In this document: positions 16,038 through 24,676 of the stretch, one piece after another | How positions within the stretch are numbered: the first letter of the stretch is position 1 | Layout: the number at the start of each line of letters is the position of its first letter | From: Geodermatophilus bullaregiensis | Lineage (GTDB): Bacteria > Actinomycetota > Actinomycetes > Mycobacteriales > Geodermatophilaceae | DNA length: 64,000 bases | Direction: 5' to 3' | Assembly: GCF_016907675.1 (NCBI RefSeq) | Contig: NZ_JAFBCJ010000001.1 | Span: 3,038,001 to 3,102,000, forward strand | Program-made: the position numbers and the translations under genes | Notes under the pieces: generated by a model | Database searches by the model: none | The model's input: only the letters and a program-made list of their open reading frames with translations | Told to the model about the DNA's origin: nothing

Positions 16038-17090
16038 GTGCCGGTCGGGACGACGCCGCCGCGTCCGCCCCGCCCCGTCCTGACGACGGGGCTCGCCCTG
16101 CTGTCCACCGTCGCCGGCCTGCTCGTGCTCGGCGTCGCCACCGCCCCGCCCGCGGCCGCCATCGAGGACCCGACCCGGCCCGACGCCCTCGTCACCCACG
16201 GACCCAGCTGCCGCCCCGGTGGCGTGGTGGTCGAGGTGACCGCCGGCACCGTCGCCTACGCGGTCACGCTGGCCACCACCCGCCGGCCCGAGGGCGAGGA
16301 CCGCGCCGAGGTCCAGCCCGGGGCGACGGTCGTGCTGCGCACCGACCCCGTCGACTGGGGCGAGGCGATCGACAGCCGGCTGGAGTACGTCGCGCTCGAC
16401 GGGTCGGGCACCGCCTACGTCGACGAGCTCGAGGGCCACGACTACACGCGGCCCGCGGAGGAGGACTGCGCGGCGATCGCCGCACCGCCGGCCGTGGGCG
16501 AGGCCCTCCCGGGCGGCGACGTCCCGGCGCCGTCGCCCGGGCCGTCACCGGCGCCGTCGCCGGACGCCGCGCCCGCCCCGGTGCCGCCCGCCGGTGCCGT
16601 GCCGGTGCCCGACGTGCTGCCGGTGCCGGAGCTGCCCGCGCCGGAGACCACGCCCGGGTCGTCGGCCGACGGCCCGGGCACCGACCCCGGCGCGGCCAGT
16701 GCCTCGGCCCGGCAGGTCCCCGCCGGGGGCGAGGTCGTGCTCACCGGCACCGGCTTCGCGCCCGGCGAGGAGGTCACCGTCCGGGACGCCGACGGCACCG
16801 TCCTCGCGACCGTGCCGGCCGGCCCGGACGGCGCCGTCGAGATCACCGTGCGCGTCCCCGGCGGTGCCGGGGAGGGGACGACCACCGTGGAGCTGACCGG
16901 GAGCACCTCGGCGGTCACCGCCGCCGTGCGGCTGCAGGTGGCCGCGGCCGGGGCGCCGGTCGCCGACCCCCTGCCCGTCCCGATGGTCGCGGCCGGGCTG
17001 GCGCTGCTGGTCAGCGCCACCGGGCTGGTGCTCGTGGCCGCCCGGCGCCGGTCGCCGCTCGCCCCGCCGTGGCCGACCGGGAGCGCCTGA
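16038..17090 (+). CDS. Exported surface protein with C-terminal membrane anchor
   Basis: A 350-residue protein. GTG 16038 follows GAGGGGGA; a longer frame from 15963 adds a non-conserved leader. The signal peptide has the core [18 protein letters not shown] and the site PPAAAIED. Residues about 45-150 form a small domain with two cysteines (SC, DC). A proline-rich stretch ([20 protein letters not shown]) follows, then an Ig-like/IPT-type domain ([20 protein letters not shown]). A final membrane helix ([19 protein letters not shown]) ends in RRR. This is the plan of a wall-spanning, membrane-anchored protein; no LPxTG motif is present. Specific function unknown. Confidence 0.7.
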   Translation: MPVGTTPPRPPRPVLTTGLALLSTVAGLLVLGVATAPPAAAIEDPTRPDALVTHGPSCRPGGVVVEVTAGTVAYAVTLATTRRPEGEDRAEVQPGATVVLRTDPVDWGEAIDSRLEYVALDGSGTAYVDELEGHDYTRPAEEDCAAIAAPPAVGEALPGGDVPAPSPGPSPAPSPDAAPAPVPPAGAVPVPDVLPVPELPAPETTPGSSADGPGTDPGAASASARQVPAGGEVVLTGTGFAPGEEVTVRDADGTVLATVPAGPDGAVEITVRVPGGAGEGTTTVELTGSTSAVTAAVRLQVAAAGAPVADPLPVPMVAAGLALLVSATGLVLVAARRRSPLAPPWPTGSA

Positions 17091-17115
17091 GCGCGACTTC
17101 GGCGAGGATGGGCCG

Positions 17116-17628
17116 ATGGGCTCCGAGGACGTGCTGGCGGCCGGGACCCCGTCGGACGCCGTGCCGTCCGACCCGGCGACGCTCCCCGGAGCCGCCCCCC
17201 GCCCGGCGGAGACCTGGCTGCGCATCGTCCAGGTGCACGACCGGATCACCCACCGCGTCGACTCCGCCCTGCACCGCGACCACGACCTCTCCCTCACCGG
17301 CTTCGAGGCCCTGCGGCGGATCGCCGAGGCGCCGGGGGAGCGGGCCACCATGGGGGAGGTCGCCGAGGCCCTCGGGCTGTCGCGGGCCGGGGTGACCAGC
17401 ACGGTCGGCCGGCTGGTCGAGCAGGGGCTCGTCGTGCGCGAGCGGCGCCCCGGCGACCGGCGGCTGCTGCACGCCCGCCTCACCGACGCCGGCCGGGCGC
17501 GGGTGCGGGCCGCCGCGGCGAGCCACGACGAGCTCGTCGCCCACCTGCTCGCCCTGCTGGGGAACGACGCCGCGGTCGTCACCGACGCCCTCGCCAGGGT
17601 CTCCGCGGCCACGCGCATCCGCCGCTGA
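17116..17628 (+). CDS. MarR-family transcriptional regulator
   Basis: A 170-residue protein with a 30-residue flexible N-terminus. The MarR winged helix follows: LSLTGFEALRRIAEAP, then TMGEVAEALGLSRAGVTSTVGRLVEQGLVVRERRPGDRR (recognition helix and wing DRR motif), with helices at both ends for dimerisation. It would bind a palindrome as a dimer and release it on binding a small molecule. ATG 17116 has a weak GAGG upstream. It stands 26 bp after the surface-protein gene and 127 bp before the heptose operon; control of either is possible, but no clear operator is visible. Confidence 0.8.
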   Translation: MGSEDVLAAGTPSDAVPSDPATLPGAAPRPAETWLRIVQVHDRITHRVDSALHRDHDLSLTGFEALRRIAEAPGERATMGEVAEALGLSRAGVTSTVGRLVEQGLVVRERRPGDRRLLHARLTDAGRARVRAAAASHDELVAHLLALLGNDAAVVTDALARVSAATRIRR

Positions 17629-17688
17629 AGGAGGACCCTCTGCCCCCCGCCACTCGCGGGCTCGCGGCGGGACCCTGCAGGGGGCCGG
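17629..17688 (+). terminator. GC-rich inverted repeat after marR, with shared 16-nt core
   Basis: CCCGCC (17646-17651) pairs with GGCGGG (17666-17671), and weaker pairing continues outwards. It ends in CCCTGCAGGGGGCCGG (17673-17688), which recurs exactly at 53595-53610 after another stop codon. Probably a terminator element of a family-specific intergenic repeat. Confidence 0.45.
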
Positions 17689-17716
17689 GACACCGCTCGA
17701 GGGAACTTCAAGCCCG

Positions 17717-17722
17717 TAGTGT
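17717..17722 (+). promoter_or_regulatory. -10 box TAGTGT, candidate promoter of the heptose operon
   Basis: TAGTGT lies 33 nt before ATG 17756, in the only AT-richer patch (CTTCAAGCCCGTAGTG) between marR and the operon. All downstream genes to 25623 are coupled or nearly so, which makes this the main promoter candidate. Confidence 0.45.
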
Positions 17723-17755
17723 TTGGCCGGCGTCCAGGTCGGGCAGGGCGCGATC

Positions 17756-19246
17756 ATGCTCGCGGAGTGCACCGTCGTCGTGCCGACCATCGGCCGGCCG
17801 TCGCTGCACGTGCTCCTCGACGCCCTCGCGGCCGCGGCCGGCCCGCGCCCGGCCCGGCTCGTCGTCGTCGACGACCGGCCCGACGGGCCCCCGCTGGCCG
17901 TCGAGCGGCCCGGCCTGCCGCCGGTCCGCGTGGTCCGCACCGGCGGTGGCGGCCCCGCCCGCGCCCGCAACCTCGGCTGGCGGACGGCGCGCACCCCGTG
18001 GGTGGCCTTCCTCGACGACGACGTCGTCCCCGACCCCGACTGGTACGCGCGGCTCGAGGCCGACCTCACCGGGCTGCCCGCCGACGTCGCGGGCAGCCAG
18101 GGCCGTGTCCGGGTGCCGCTGCCCGAGGACCGCCGGCCGACCGACTGGGAGCGCGGTACCGCGGGCCTGGCCACCAGCAGCTGGATCACTGCCGACCTCG
18201 CCTACCGCCGCGCCGCGCTGGCCGCCGTCGGCGGGTTCGACGAGCGCTTCCCCCGCGCCTTCCGCGAGGACTCCGACCTGGCGCTGCGGGTCGTGGACAC
18301 CGGCGGCCGGCTGGTCCGCGGGCAGCGGTGGATCACCCACCCGGTCCGCCCCGCCGACCGCTGGGTCAGCGTCCGCGTGCAGGCCGGCAACGCCGACGAC
18401 GTCCTCATGCGCCGGTTGCACGGCCCGGACTGGCGCGAGCGCGCCGACGCCGCGCTGGGGCGCCGTCCGCGGCACCTCGCCGTCACCGCCGCCGCGCTGG
18501 CCGCCGTCGGCCTGGCCGCCGCCCGCCGTCCCCGCGCCGCCGCGGCCGCCGCCCTCGCCTGGGCGGCCGGCACCGCCGAGTTCGCCTGGGCCCGCATCGC
18601 GCCCGGCCCGCGCGACCGCGCCGAGGTGACCACCATGGCGCTCACCAGCGCCGCCATCCCGCCGCTGGCCACCTGGCACTTCCTCCGCGGCGCGGTGCAG
18701 CACCGCCGGGTGGCGCCGTGGCGCGGGCCGCCCGACCTGGTGCTGTTCGACCGCGACGGCACGCTCGTGCGCGACTACCCGTACAACGGCGACCCGGAGC
18801 TGGTGAAGCCGGTGCCCGGCGCGAAGGAGGCGGTCGACGCGCTGCGCGCCCGCGGTGTGCGGGTCGGGGTGGTGAGCAACCAGTCCGGCGTGGCCCGCGG
18901 GATCATCACCCGCGCGCAGGTCGACGCCTGCACGGCCCGCCTCGACGAGCTCCTCGGCCCCTTCGAGACGGTCCAGGTCTGCCCGCACGGGCCCGACGAC
19001 GGCTGCACCTGCCGCAAGCCCGCGCCCGGCATGGTGGAGGCCGCCTGCGCCGAGCTCGACGTCGACCCGTCCCGCTGCGTGGTGATCGGTGACATCGGCG
19101 CCGACGTCGAGGCCGCCGCGGCCGCCGGGGCCGGCGGGATCATGGTGCCGACGCCGGTGACCCGGGAGCAGGAGGTCGCCGCCGCGCCACGGGTGGCCGC
19201 CACCCTGACCGCCGCGGTCGCCGACGTCCTGGCGGGCCGGTGGTGA
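17756..19246 (+). CDS. GT2 glycosyltransferase fused to GmhB-type heptose bisphosphate phosphatase
   Basis: A 496-residue fusion. Residues 1-235 are a GT2 transferase: TVVVPTIGRPS, LVVVDDRPDG, ARARNLGWRTA, FLDDDVVPD (the DxD region) and the acceptor-side FREDSDLALRV. Residues about 240-315 are hydrophobic and could span or dip into the membrane. Residues 325-496 are a HAD phosphatase: LFDRDGTLVRD nucleophile motif, VVSNQSGVARG, and CPHGPDDGCTCRKP, the zinc-knuckle cysteines of GmhB. GmhB removes the 7-phosphate from D-glycero-D-manno-heptose 1,7-bisphosphate, the second-last step to ADP-heptose. ATG 17756 has only a weak RBS (AGGG); TTG 17723 is less likely. It overlaps the next gene by 4 bp (GTGA). 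The fusion ties a cytosolic synthesis step to a transferase. Confidence 0.85.
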   Translation: MLAECTVVVPTIGRPSLHVLLDALAAAAGPRPARLVVVDDRPDGPPLAVERPGLPPVRVVRTGGGGPARARNLGWRTARTPWVAFLDDDVVPDPDWYARLEADLTGLPADVAGSQGRVRVPLPEDRRPTDWERGTAGLATSSWITADLAYRRAALAAVGGFDERFPRAFREDSDLALRVVDTGGRLVRGQRWITHPVRPADRWVSVRVQAGNADDVLMRRLHGPDWRERADAALGRRPRHLAVTAAALAAVGLAAARRPRAAAAAALAWAAGTAEFAWARIAPGPRDRAEVTTMALTSAAIPPLATWHFLRGAVQHRRVAPWRGPPDLVLFDRDGTLVRDYPYNGDPELVKPVPGAKEAVDALRARGVRVGVVSNQSGVARGIITRAQVDACTARLDELLGPFETVQVCPHGPDDGCTCRKPAPGMVEAACAELDVDPSRCVVIGDIGADVEAAAAAGAGGIMVPTPVTREQEVAAAPRVAATLTAAVADVLAGRW

Positions 19247-20283
19247 GCCCCGGCCGGGGCACGGTGCTGGTCGCCCGGCTCGACAACGCCGGCGACGTCC
19301 TGCTGCAGGGGCCGCTGGTCCGCGCGGTGGCCGCCGGCGCCGAGCGGGTGGTGTTCCTGGCCGGTCCGGCCGGTGCCGAGGCCGCGGCGCTGCTGCCCGG
19401 CGTCGACGAGGTGGAGACGTGGGCCTGCCCGTGGATCCTCGGCGACCCCCCGCCGGTCGACGCGGCCGACCTGTCCGCGCTCACCGAGCGGGTCCGCGCG
19501 CTGGCACCCGACGAGGCTCTCATCAGCACGTCGTTCCACCAGTCACCGCTGCCGCTGGCCCTGCTGCTGCGCGCCGCCAGCGTACCCCGCCTGAGTGCGA
19601 CCAGCGTCGACTACCCCGGCTCGCTGCTCGACGTCCGCCACCGGGTCGACGACGACCTGCCCGAGCCCGAGCGGGCGCTGTCCCTGGCCCGCGCGGCCGG
19701 GTTCGACCTGCCCGACGGCGACGACGGCGGGCTTGCGGTGCGCCGTCCGCTGCCCCCGGCGCCGCAGCAACCGGGCCACCGGGCGGCCGGCGGTCTCGAG
19801 CCCGGCTACATCGTGCTGCACCCCGGCGCCTCCGTGCCCGCCCGCGCCTGGCCCGCGGAGCGCTGCGCCGAGGCGGTCGAGGCGCTGAGCGACGCCGGGC
19901 ACCGGGTGCTGGTCACCGGCGGGCCGGGGGAGCGGGCGCTCACCGCCGCCGTCGCCGGCAGCCGCGGCGTCGACCTCGGCGGCGCCACGTCGCTGGCGGA
20001 GATGGCGGCGGTGCTCGACGGCGCCGCGGCCGTCGTCGTCGGCAACACCGGCCCGGCGCACCTGGCCGCCGCCGTCGGGACGCCGGTGGTCTCGCTGTTC
20101 AGCCCGGTCGTCCCCGCGGTCCGGTGGGCCCCCTACGGCGTCCCCACGGTGCTGCTCGGCGACCAGGACGCGCCCTGCCGGGACACCCGGGCCCGCGAGT
20201 GCCCGGTCCCCGGCCACCCCTGCCTGACCTCGGTGACCGCCGCCGACGTCGTCGCCGCCGTCGAGAAGCTGGTGAGTGCATGA
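19243..20283 (+). CDS. GT9 heptosyltransferase-like protein
   Basis: A 346-residue GT-B enzyme of family 9, the ADP-heptose:LPS heptosyltransferase family. It begins VLVARLDNAGDVLLQGPLVRAV, the GT9 N-terminal motif. The donor-binding half has IVLHPGASVPARAWPAERCAEAV, the VLVTGGPGERAL loop, and VVVGNTGPAHLAAAVGTPVVSLF. This NTGPAHLA segment contacts the ADP-sugar in characterised relatives. GTG 19243 overlaps the stop of the fusion gene, and its own stop overlaps the next ATG (ATGA, 20280-20283). With the heptose genes in the same operon, ADP-heptose is the likely donor; the acceptor is unknown, since actinobacteria lack LPS. Confidence 0.85.
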   Translation: MSPGRGTVLVARLDNAGDVLLQGPLVRAVAAGAERVVFLAGPAGAEAAALLPGVDEVETWACPWILGDPPPVDAADLSALTERVRALAPDEALISTSFHQSPLPLALLLRAASVPRLSATSVDYPGSLLDVRHRVDDDLPEPERALSLARAAGFDLPDGDDGGLAVRRPLPPAPQQPGHRAAGGLEPGYIVLHPGASVPARAWPAERCAEAVEALSDAGHRVLVTGGPGERALTAAVAGSRGVDLGGATSLAEMAAVLDGAAAVVVGNTGPAHLAAAVGTPVVSLFSPVVPAVRWAPYGVPTVLLGDQDAPCRDTRARECPVPGHPCLTSVTAADVVAAVEKLVSA

Positions 20284-21260
20284 AGGTCCTCGTCTGGCAC
20301 GTGCACGGCTCCTGGACGACGGCGTTCGTCCAGGGCGGTCACGAGTACCTGCTGCCCGTGGTGCCCGGCCGGGGTCCCGACGGCCTGGGCCGCGCGCGCA
20401 CCTGGGACTGGCCGGCGTCGGCCCGCGAGGTGACGCCGGAGCAGCTGGGCGACGAGCACGTCGACGTCGTCGTGCTGCAGCGCACGCGCGACCTCGAGCT
20501 GGTCCGCGAGTGGCTGGGCCGCGAGCCCGGCCGCGACCTGCCCGCCGTCTTCCTCGAGCACAACGCGCCGGGCCTGGAGCCCGGCGACGGGCCGGTGCCG
20601 CACACCCGGCACCCGCTGGCCGACCGCGACGACGTCCCGATCGCCCACGTGACCCACTTCAACCGGCTCTTCTACGACAACGGCCGCGCGCCGACGACGG
20701 TCATCGAGCACGGCATCGTCGACCCCGGCGAGCGCTGGACCGGCGAGCTGGCCCGCGCCGCCGTCGTCACCAACGAGCCGGTCCGCCGCGGACGCACGGT
20801 GGGAGCCGACCTGCTGCCCGGGCTGGCGCAGGCGGCGCCGGTCGACGTCTTCGGCATGGGCCTGGCCGGCCTGCACGAGCGCTACGGCCTCGACCCGCAG
20901 CGGGTGACGCTGCACGACGACCCGCCGCAGGCCGCGATGCACGGCGAGCTGGCCCGCCGCCGGGTCTACGTGCACCCGGTCCGGTGGACCTCGCTCGGGC
21001 TCTCCCTGCTCGAGGCGATGCACCTGGGCGTGCCGGTGGTCGCGCTGGCCACCACCGAGGTGGTCGAGGCGGTGCCGCGCGAGGCCGGCGTGCTGTCCAC
21101 CCGGCCCGAGGTGCTGTGGGACGCGGTCCGCACCTACCTGCACGACGAGGACGCCGCCCGGCTGGCCGGCAAGGCGGCCCGCGCCGCCGCGCTGGAGCGC
21201 TACGGGCTCCCCCGGTTCCTCTCCGACTGGGATCGACTCCTCGGGGAGGTCACCCGATGA
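20280..21260 (+). CDS. GT4-like glycosyltransferase
   Basis: A 326-residue GT-B protein. MKVLVWHVHGSWTTAF at the N-terminus contains the acceptor-side GSW loop, and VFLEHNAPGL and TTVIEHGIVDPGERW mark the hinge. The C-terminal domain has VYVHPVRWTSLGLSLLEAMHLGVPVVAL, the GT4 EAM helix and nucleotide-binding region. The ATG overlaps the stop of the GT9 gene. The stop overlaps the ATG of a 21-codon mini-ORF (ATGA, 21257-21260), not the next full gene. It would add a sugar to the heptose-containing glycan. Confidence 0.8.
   Translation: MKVLVWHVHGSWTTAFVQGGHEYLLPVVPGRGPDGLGRARTWDWPASAREVTPEQLGDEHVDVVVLQRTRDLELVREWLGREPGRDLPAVFLEHNAPGLEPGDGPVPHTRHPLADRDDVPIAHVTHFNRLFYDNGRAPTTVIEHGIVDPGERWTGELARAAVVTNEPVRRGRTVGADLLPGLAQAAPVDVFGMGLAGLHERYGLDPQRVTLHDDPPQAAMHGELARRRVYVHPVRWTSLGLSLLEAMHLGVPVVALATTEVVEAVPREAGVLSTRPEVLWDAVRTYLHDEDAARLAGKAARAAALERYGLPRFLSDWDRLLGEVTR
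21246..21260 (+). repeat. First copy of GAGGTCACCCGATGA
   Basis: This 15-bp sequence holds an RBS-like GAGGT, the end of the upstream gene (E-V-T-R-stop) and an overlapping ATG. It recurs exactly at 21308-21322, and with one change at 22573-22587. Confidence 0.7.
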
Positions 21261-21322
21261 CGGGCTCCGTACCCGGACCACCCGACCGTGTGGTCACCAG
21301 CCTCTGTGAGGTCACCCGATGA
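21257..21322 (+). CDS. 21-codon coupling mini-ORF between two GT4 genes
   Basis: The ATG (21257) overlaps the stop of the upstream GT4 gene as ATGA. The frame runs 21 codons, MTGSVPGPPDRVV at the start and ending CEVTR, the same last four residues as the upstream enzyme. Its TGA (21320-21322) overlaps the ATG of the next GT4 gene, again as ATGA. Both junctions carry the same 15-bp sequence, 62 bp apart. Because 62 is not a multiple of three, the duplication shifts frame, yet it leaves an unbroken chain of stop-start overlaps. It probably arose by a local duplication and serves to carry ribosomes across; a peptide function is not excluded. Confidence 0.5.
   Translation: MTGSVPGPPDRVVTSLCEVTR
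21308..21322 (+). repeat. Second copy of GAGGTCACCCGATGA
   Basis: Exact copy of 21246-21260. Here the GAGG serves as the RBS of the next GT4 gene (ATG 21319), and the TGA ends the mini-ORF. Confidence 0.7.
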
Positions 21323-22563
21323 GGACGCACCGGGCCCCCGGCGCACCGCTGCGCATCGACCTGGTCAGCGAGCACGCCTCGCCGCTGGCCGCGATCGGCG
21401 GCGTGGACGCCGGCGGTCAGAACGTGCACGTCGCCGCACTGGCGGCCGGGCTGGCCGCGCGCGGCCACGAGGTCACGGTGCACACCCGCCGCGACGACCC
21501 GCGGCTGCCCGACGAGGTGCCCACCGACGACGGCTACGTCGTCTCGCACCTGACCGCGGGTCCCGCCGCGGCGCTGCCCAAGGACGACCTGCTCGGGCAC
21601 GTGCCGGCGCTGGCCGCCGCGCTGCGCGCCCGCTGGGCGGTGCAGCCGCCCGACGTCGTCCACGCGCACTTCTGGATGAGCGGGCTGGCCGCGGTCGAGG
21701 CCGCCGGGAGCCTGCTGACGCCGGTCCCGGTGCTGCAGACCTTCCACGCGCTCGGCTCGGTCAAGCGCCGCCACCAGGGCGACGCCGACACCTCCCCGGC
21801 GCAGCGGGTGGAGCTCGAGCGGGGCCTGTGCCGGGCGGTCGGCCACGTCGTCGCCACCTGCAGCGACGAGGTGTTCGAGCTGCGCCGCCTGGGGCTGGCC
21901 CGCGACCGCGTCTCGATCGTCCCGTGCGGCGTCGACACCGCGGTGTTCACCCCGCGCGGCCCGGTCGCCCCGGGCACCGGCCGGCCGCGGCTGCTGGTGC
22001 TCGGCCGGCTGGTGGAGCGCAAGGGCCAGGAGGACGCCGTCCGCGCGCTGGCCGCCGTGCCCGACGCCGAGCTGGTGGTGGTCGGCGGCCCGCCTCCCGG
22101 CGAGGTCGACGCCGACCCGGAGGTGCGCCGGCTGCGCGCCGTCGCCGCCGGGGTCGGGGTGGCCGACCGTGTCTGCTTCGCCGGGTCGGTCGCCCGCGCC
22201 GACGTCCCCGCCTGGGTGCGCTCGGCCGACGTCGTCCTGGCCGTGCCCTGGTACGAGCCCTTCGGCATCACGCCGCTGGAGGCCATGGCCTGCGGCCGCC
22301 CGGTGGTGGCCACCGCCGTCGGCGGGCTGCAGGACTCCGTCGCCGACGGCGTCACCGGCGACCTGGTGCCGCCCCGCGACCCCGAGCGCCTCGGCGAGGT
22401 GCTCGCCGCACTGCTGGCCGACGACGCCCGCCGCGCCGCCTACGGGACGGCCGGCGTCCGCCGGGCCCGCGCCCGCTACCGGTGGGCCCGCGTGGCCGCC
22501 GACACCGAGGCGGTCTACCGGCAGGTCCTGTCCACCCGGCGTCCCGTCGAGGCCGTCCGATGA
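21319..22563 (+). CDS. GT4 glycosyltransferase
   Basis: A 414-residue GT4 enzyme with the full family pattern. IGGVDAGGQNVHVAALA is the acceptor-side glycine-rich loop. VVHAHFWMSGLAA and LQTFHALGSVKRRH follow, then IVPCGVDTAVFTP at the hinge. The donor domain has LLVLGRLVERKGQEDAVRAL and VPWYEPFGITPLEAMACGRPVVATAVGG, the classic E-x7-E motif. The loop GGVDAGGQNVHV resembles MshA and sucrose-phosphate-synthase relatives. ATG 21319 has GAGG 8 nt upstream and overlaps the mini-ORF stop. It is co-translated in the heptose operon and likely extends the same glycan. Confidence 0.88.
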   Translation: MRTHRAPGAPLRIDLVSEHASPLAAIGGVDAGGQNVHVAALAAGLAARGHEVTVHTRRDDPRLPDEVPTDDGYVVSHLTAGPAAALPKDDLLGHVPALAAALRARWAVQPPDVVHAHFWMSGLAAVEAAGSLLTPVPVLQTFHALGSVKRRHQGDADTSPAQRVELERGLCRAVGHVVATCSDEVFELRRLGLARDRVSIVPCGVDTAVFTPRGPVAPGTGRPRLLVLGRLVERKGQEDAVRALAAVPDAELVVVGGPPPGEVDADPEVRRLRAVAAGVGVADRVCFAGSVARADVPAWVRSADVVLAVPWYEPFGITPLEAMACGRPVVATAVGGLQDSVADGVTGDLVPPRDPERLGEVLAALLADDARRAAYGTAGVRRARARYRWARVAADTEAVYRQVLSTRRPVEAVR

Positions 22564-22583
22564 GCGCCCCTGGAGGTCGCCCG

Positions 22584-23249
22584 ATGAGTGTCGCTCCCCA
22601 CTCCACCGGCGAGGTCGTCTCGCCCGACGCCTGCACGCACCTCACCGGCCGCGACCACGTCGCGTCGCTGACGTCGGCGCTGCGCAGCCTCGACGCCTCG
22701 GTCGACACCCTCGACCGCTGGGGCCGGCTGCTGGCCGACGTGCTGTGCGGGGAGTCGCGCGGGCGGCTGCTGGCCGCGGGGAACGGCGGGAGCGCCGCGC
22801 AGGCGCAGCACCTCACCGCGGAGCTGGTGGGCCGCTACCGCGCGGACCGGCCGCCGTTCTCCGCGATCTGCCTGACCGCGGAGACCTCGTCGCTGACCGC
22901 GATCGCCAACGACTACCCGGCCGACGAGCTGTTCGCCCGCCAGGTCGAGGCGCACGGCCGGGCCGGTGACGTCCTGGTGCTGCTGTCGACGTCGGGCCGC
23001 TCGCCCAACGCCGTCGCCGCCGCCCGCCGCGCCCGCGAGTGCGGCATCACCGTCCTGTCGATCACCGGCCCGGCGCCCAACCCGCTGGAGGCGGCCTCCG
23101 ACGAGGCGGTCTGCATCGACTCCCCGTGGACGGCCACGGTGCAGGAGTGCCACCTCGTCGCCCTGCACCTGCTGTGCGCGGCCTTCGACGCGGCGGTGCT
23201 GGCCGAGCCGGCCCGGGTGCCGGTCAGCCGCATCGGGATCGCCAGGTGA
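22584..23249 (+). CDS. gmhA: Sedoheptulose 7-phosphate isomerase
   Basis: A 221-residue SIS-domain protein. LLAAGNGGSAAQAQHLTAELVGRY is the GmhA signature with the zinc-binding histidine and glutamate. LTAIANDYPADELFARQVEA and VLLSTSGRSPNAVAAARRA are the phosphate-binding loops, and ECHLVALHLLC near the end holds further metal ligands. It isomerises sedoheptulose 7-phosphate to D-glycero-D-manno-heptose 7-phosphate, the first committed step to ADP-heptose. Two in-frame starts compete: ATG 22560, overlapping the upstream stop (ATGA), and ATG 22584 with GGAGG 7 nt upstream; the latter is preferred. The first 20 residues are not conserved. It is coupled to hldE by GTGA. Confidence 0.9.
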   Translation: MSVAPHSTGEVVSPDACTHLTGRDHVASLTSALRSLDASVDTLDRWGRLLADVLCGESRGRLLAAGNGGSAAQAQHLTAELVGRYRADRPPFSAICLTAETSSLTAIANDYPADELFARQVEAHGRAGDVLVLLSTSGRSPNAVAAARRARECGITVLSITGPAPNPLEAASDEAVCIDSPWTATVQECHLVALHLLCAAFDAAVLAEPARVPVSRIGIAR

Positions 23250-24676
23250 GGCCGCTCGTCGTCGTCGGCGACGCGCTGCTCGACGTCGACCTGGTCGGGT
23301 CGGCGTCGCGGCTGACCCCCGACGCGCCCGTGCCGGTGGTCGAGGACGTGGAGACCCGCGAGCGCCCCGGCGGCGCCGCGCTGGCCGCGGTCGTCGCCGC
23401 GCAGGCCACCGGCCGGGAGGTCGTGCTGGTCACCCCGCTGGCCGACGACGAGGGCGCCGGGCGGCTGCGGGCGCTGCTGGCCGGCCGGGTGCGGCTGGTC
23501 GCGATCCCGGCCACCGGCGGCACCGCCGTCAAGCGCCGGGTGCGGGTGGGCGACCACTCGGTGGTGCGCATCGACAGCGGCTCGCCGACGGTGGCGCTCG
23601 GAGGGCTCCCGGCGGAGGCCGCCGACGTCATCCGCGACGCCGCCGCCGTCCTCGTCGCCGACTACGGGCGCGGCACCACCGCCGACCCCGCGGTCCGGGC
23701 CGCGCTCGACGGCGCCGGCGGCCCGGTGGTCTGGGACCCGCACCCGCGCGGCGCCGCCCCGGTGCCCTCCGTCCGGCTGGTCACGCCCAACGGCGCGGAG
23801 GCCGCGCGGGTCGCCTCCGCCGCGGGGGTCCCCGCGGACGGCGACGGCCTGGCCGCCGTCGGTGCGCGGGCCGAGGCACTCATCCGGACCTGGGGCGTCG
23901 GCGCCGTGGCCGTGACCCTCGGCGCCCGCGGGGCACTGCTGTCCTACGGCGGGGGCGCCCCGATGGTCGTGCCCGCGGTGCCGGTGACCGGTGGGGACCC
24001 GTGCGGTGCCGGCGACTCCTTCGCCGCCGCGGTCGCCCTGGCGCTGGCCGACGGCGCGGTGACGGGGGAGGCGGTGGCGGCCGCGGTGGCCTTCGCCGGG
24101 GACTTCGTCGCCCGGGGCGGCGCCTCGGCCTGGGACGCCTCCGCGGCCCGGGAGCCGGACGTGGCGGTCGACGACGGGGTGTCCGCGCTGCTGGCGCGGG
24201 TGCGCGCGGGCGGCGGCACCGTGGTGGCCACCGGCGGCTGCTTCGACCTGCTGCACGCCGGGCACGTGGCCACGCTGCGCGCGGCCCGCGGGCTCGGCGA
24301 CTGCCTGGTCGTGTGCATCAACTCCGACGACTCGGTGCGCCGGCTCAAGGGCCCGTCCCGGCCGCTGGTCGCCGCCGCCGACCGCGCGCGGGTGCTCGAG
24401 GCGCTGGAGTTCGTCGACGCCGTCGTCGTCTTCGGGGAGGACACCCCGGCGCAGGTCCTCGACCGGCTGCGGCCCGACGTGTGGGCCAAGGGCGGCGACT
24501 ACGCCGGCGCGGACCTCCCCGAGGCCGCGGTGTTGCAGCAGTGGGGCGGTCAGGCCGTCGTCCTGCCCTACCTCGACGGCCACTCGACCACGGCCCTGGT
24601 CGAGCGCTCCCGCAGCGAGGACCCCGTCCTCCCCACGCTTCGCACGTCCGGCGCGGGGCCCGGAACGGGGCCGTGA
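23246..24676 (+). CDS. hldE: Bifunctional heptose 7-phosphate kinase / heptose 1-phosphate adenylyltransferase
   Basis: A 476-residue two-domain enzyme. Residues 1-310 are a PfkB-family kinase: VVVGDALLDVDLVG, SRLTPDAPVPVVE, RPGGAALAAVVAA and the catalytic GGDPCGAGDSFAAAVAL. Residues about 325-470 are a nucleotidyltransferase with GGCFDLLHAGHVATL (HxGH), RLKGPSRPL and WAKGGDY. It makes heptose 1,7-bisphosphate and, after GmhB acts, ADP-heptose. Domain order and length match E. coli HldE. The GTG overlaps the gmhA stop, and its own stop overlaps the following GT9 gene (GTGA). The epimerase HldD is not encoded nearby, so the product would remain the D,D form unless hldD lies elsewhere. Confidence 0.92.
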   Translation: MRPLVVVGDALLDVDLVGSASRLTPDAPVPVVEDVETRERPGGAALAAVVAAQATGREVVLVTPLADDEGAGRLRALLAGRVRLVAIPATGGTAVKRRVRVGDHSVVRIDSGSPTVALGGLPAEAADVIRDAAAVLVADYGRGTTADPAVRAALDGAGGPVVWDPHPRGAAPVPSVRLVTPNGAEAARVASAAGVPADGDGLAAVGARAEALIRTWGVGAVAVTLGARGALLSYGGGAPMVVPAVPVTGGDPCGAGDSFAAAVALALADGAVTGEAVAAAVAFAGDFVARGGASAWDASAAREPDVAVDDGVSALLARVRAGGGTVVATGGCFDLLHAGHVATLRAARGLGDCLVVCINSDDSVRRLKGPSRPLVAAADRARVLEALEFVDAVVVFGEDTPAQVLDRLRPDVWAKGGDYAGADLPEAAVLQQWGGQAVVLPYLDGHSTTALVERSRSEDPVLPTLRTSGAGPGTGP

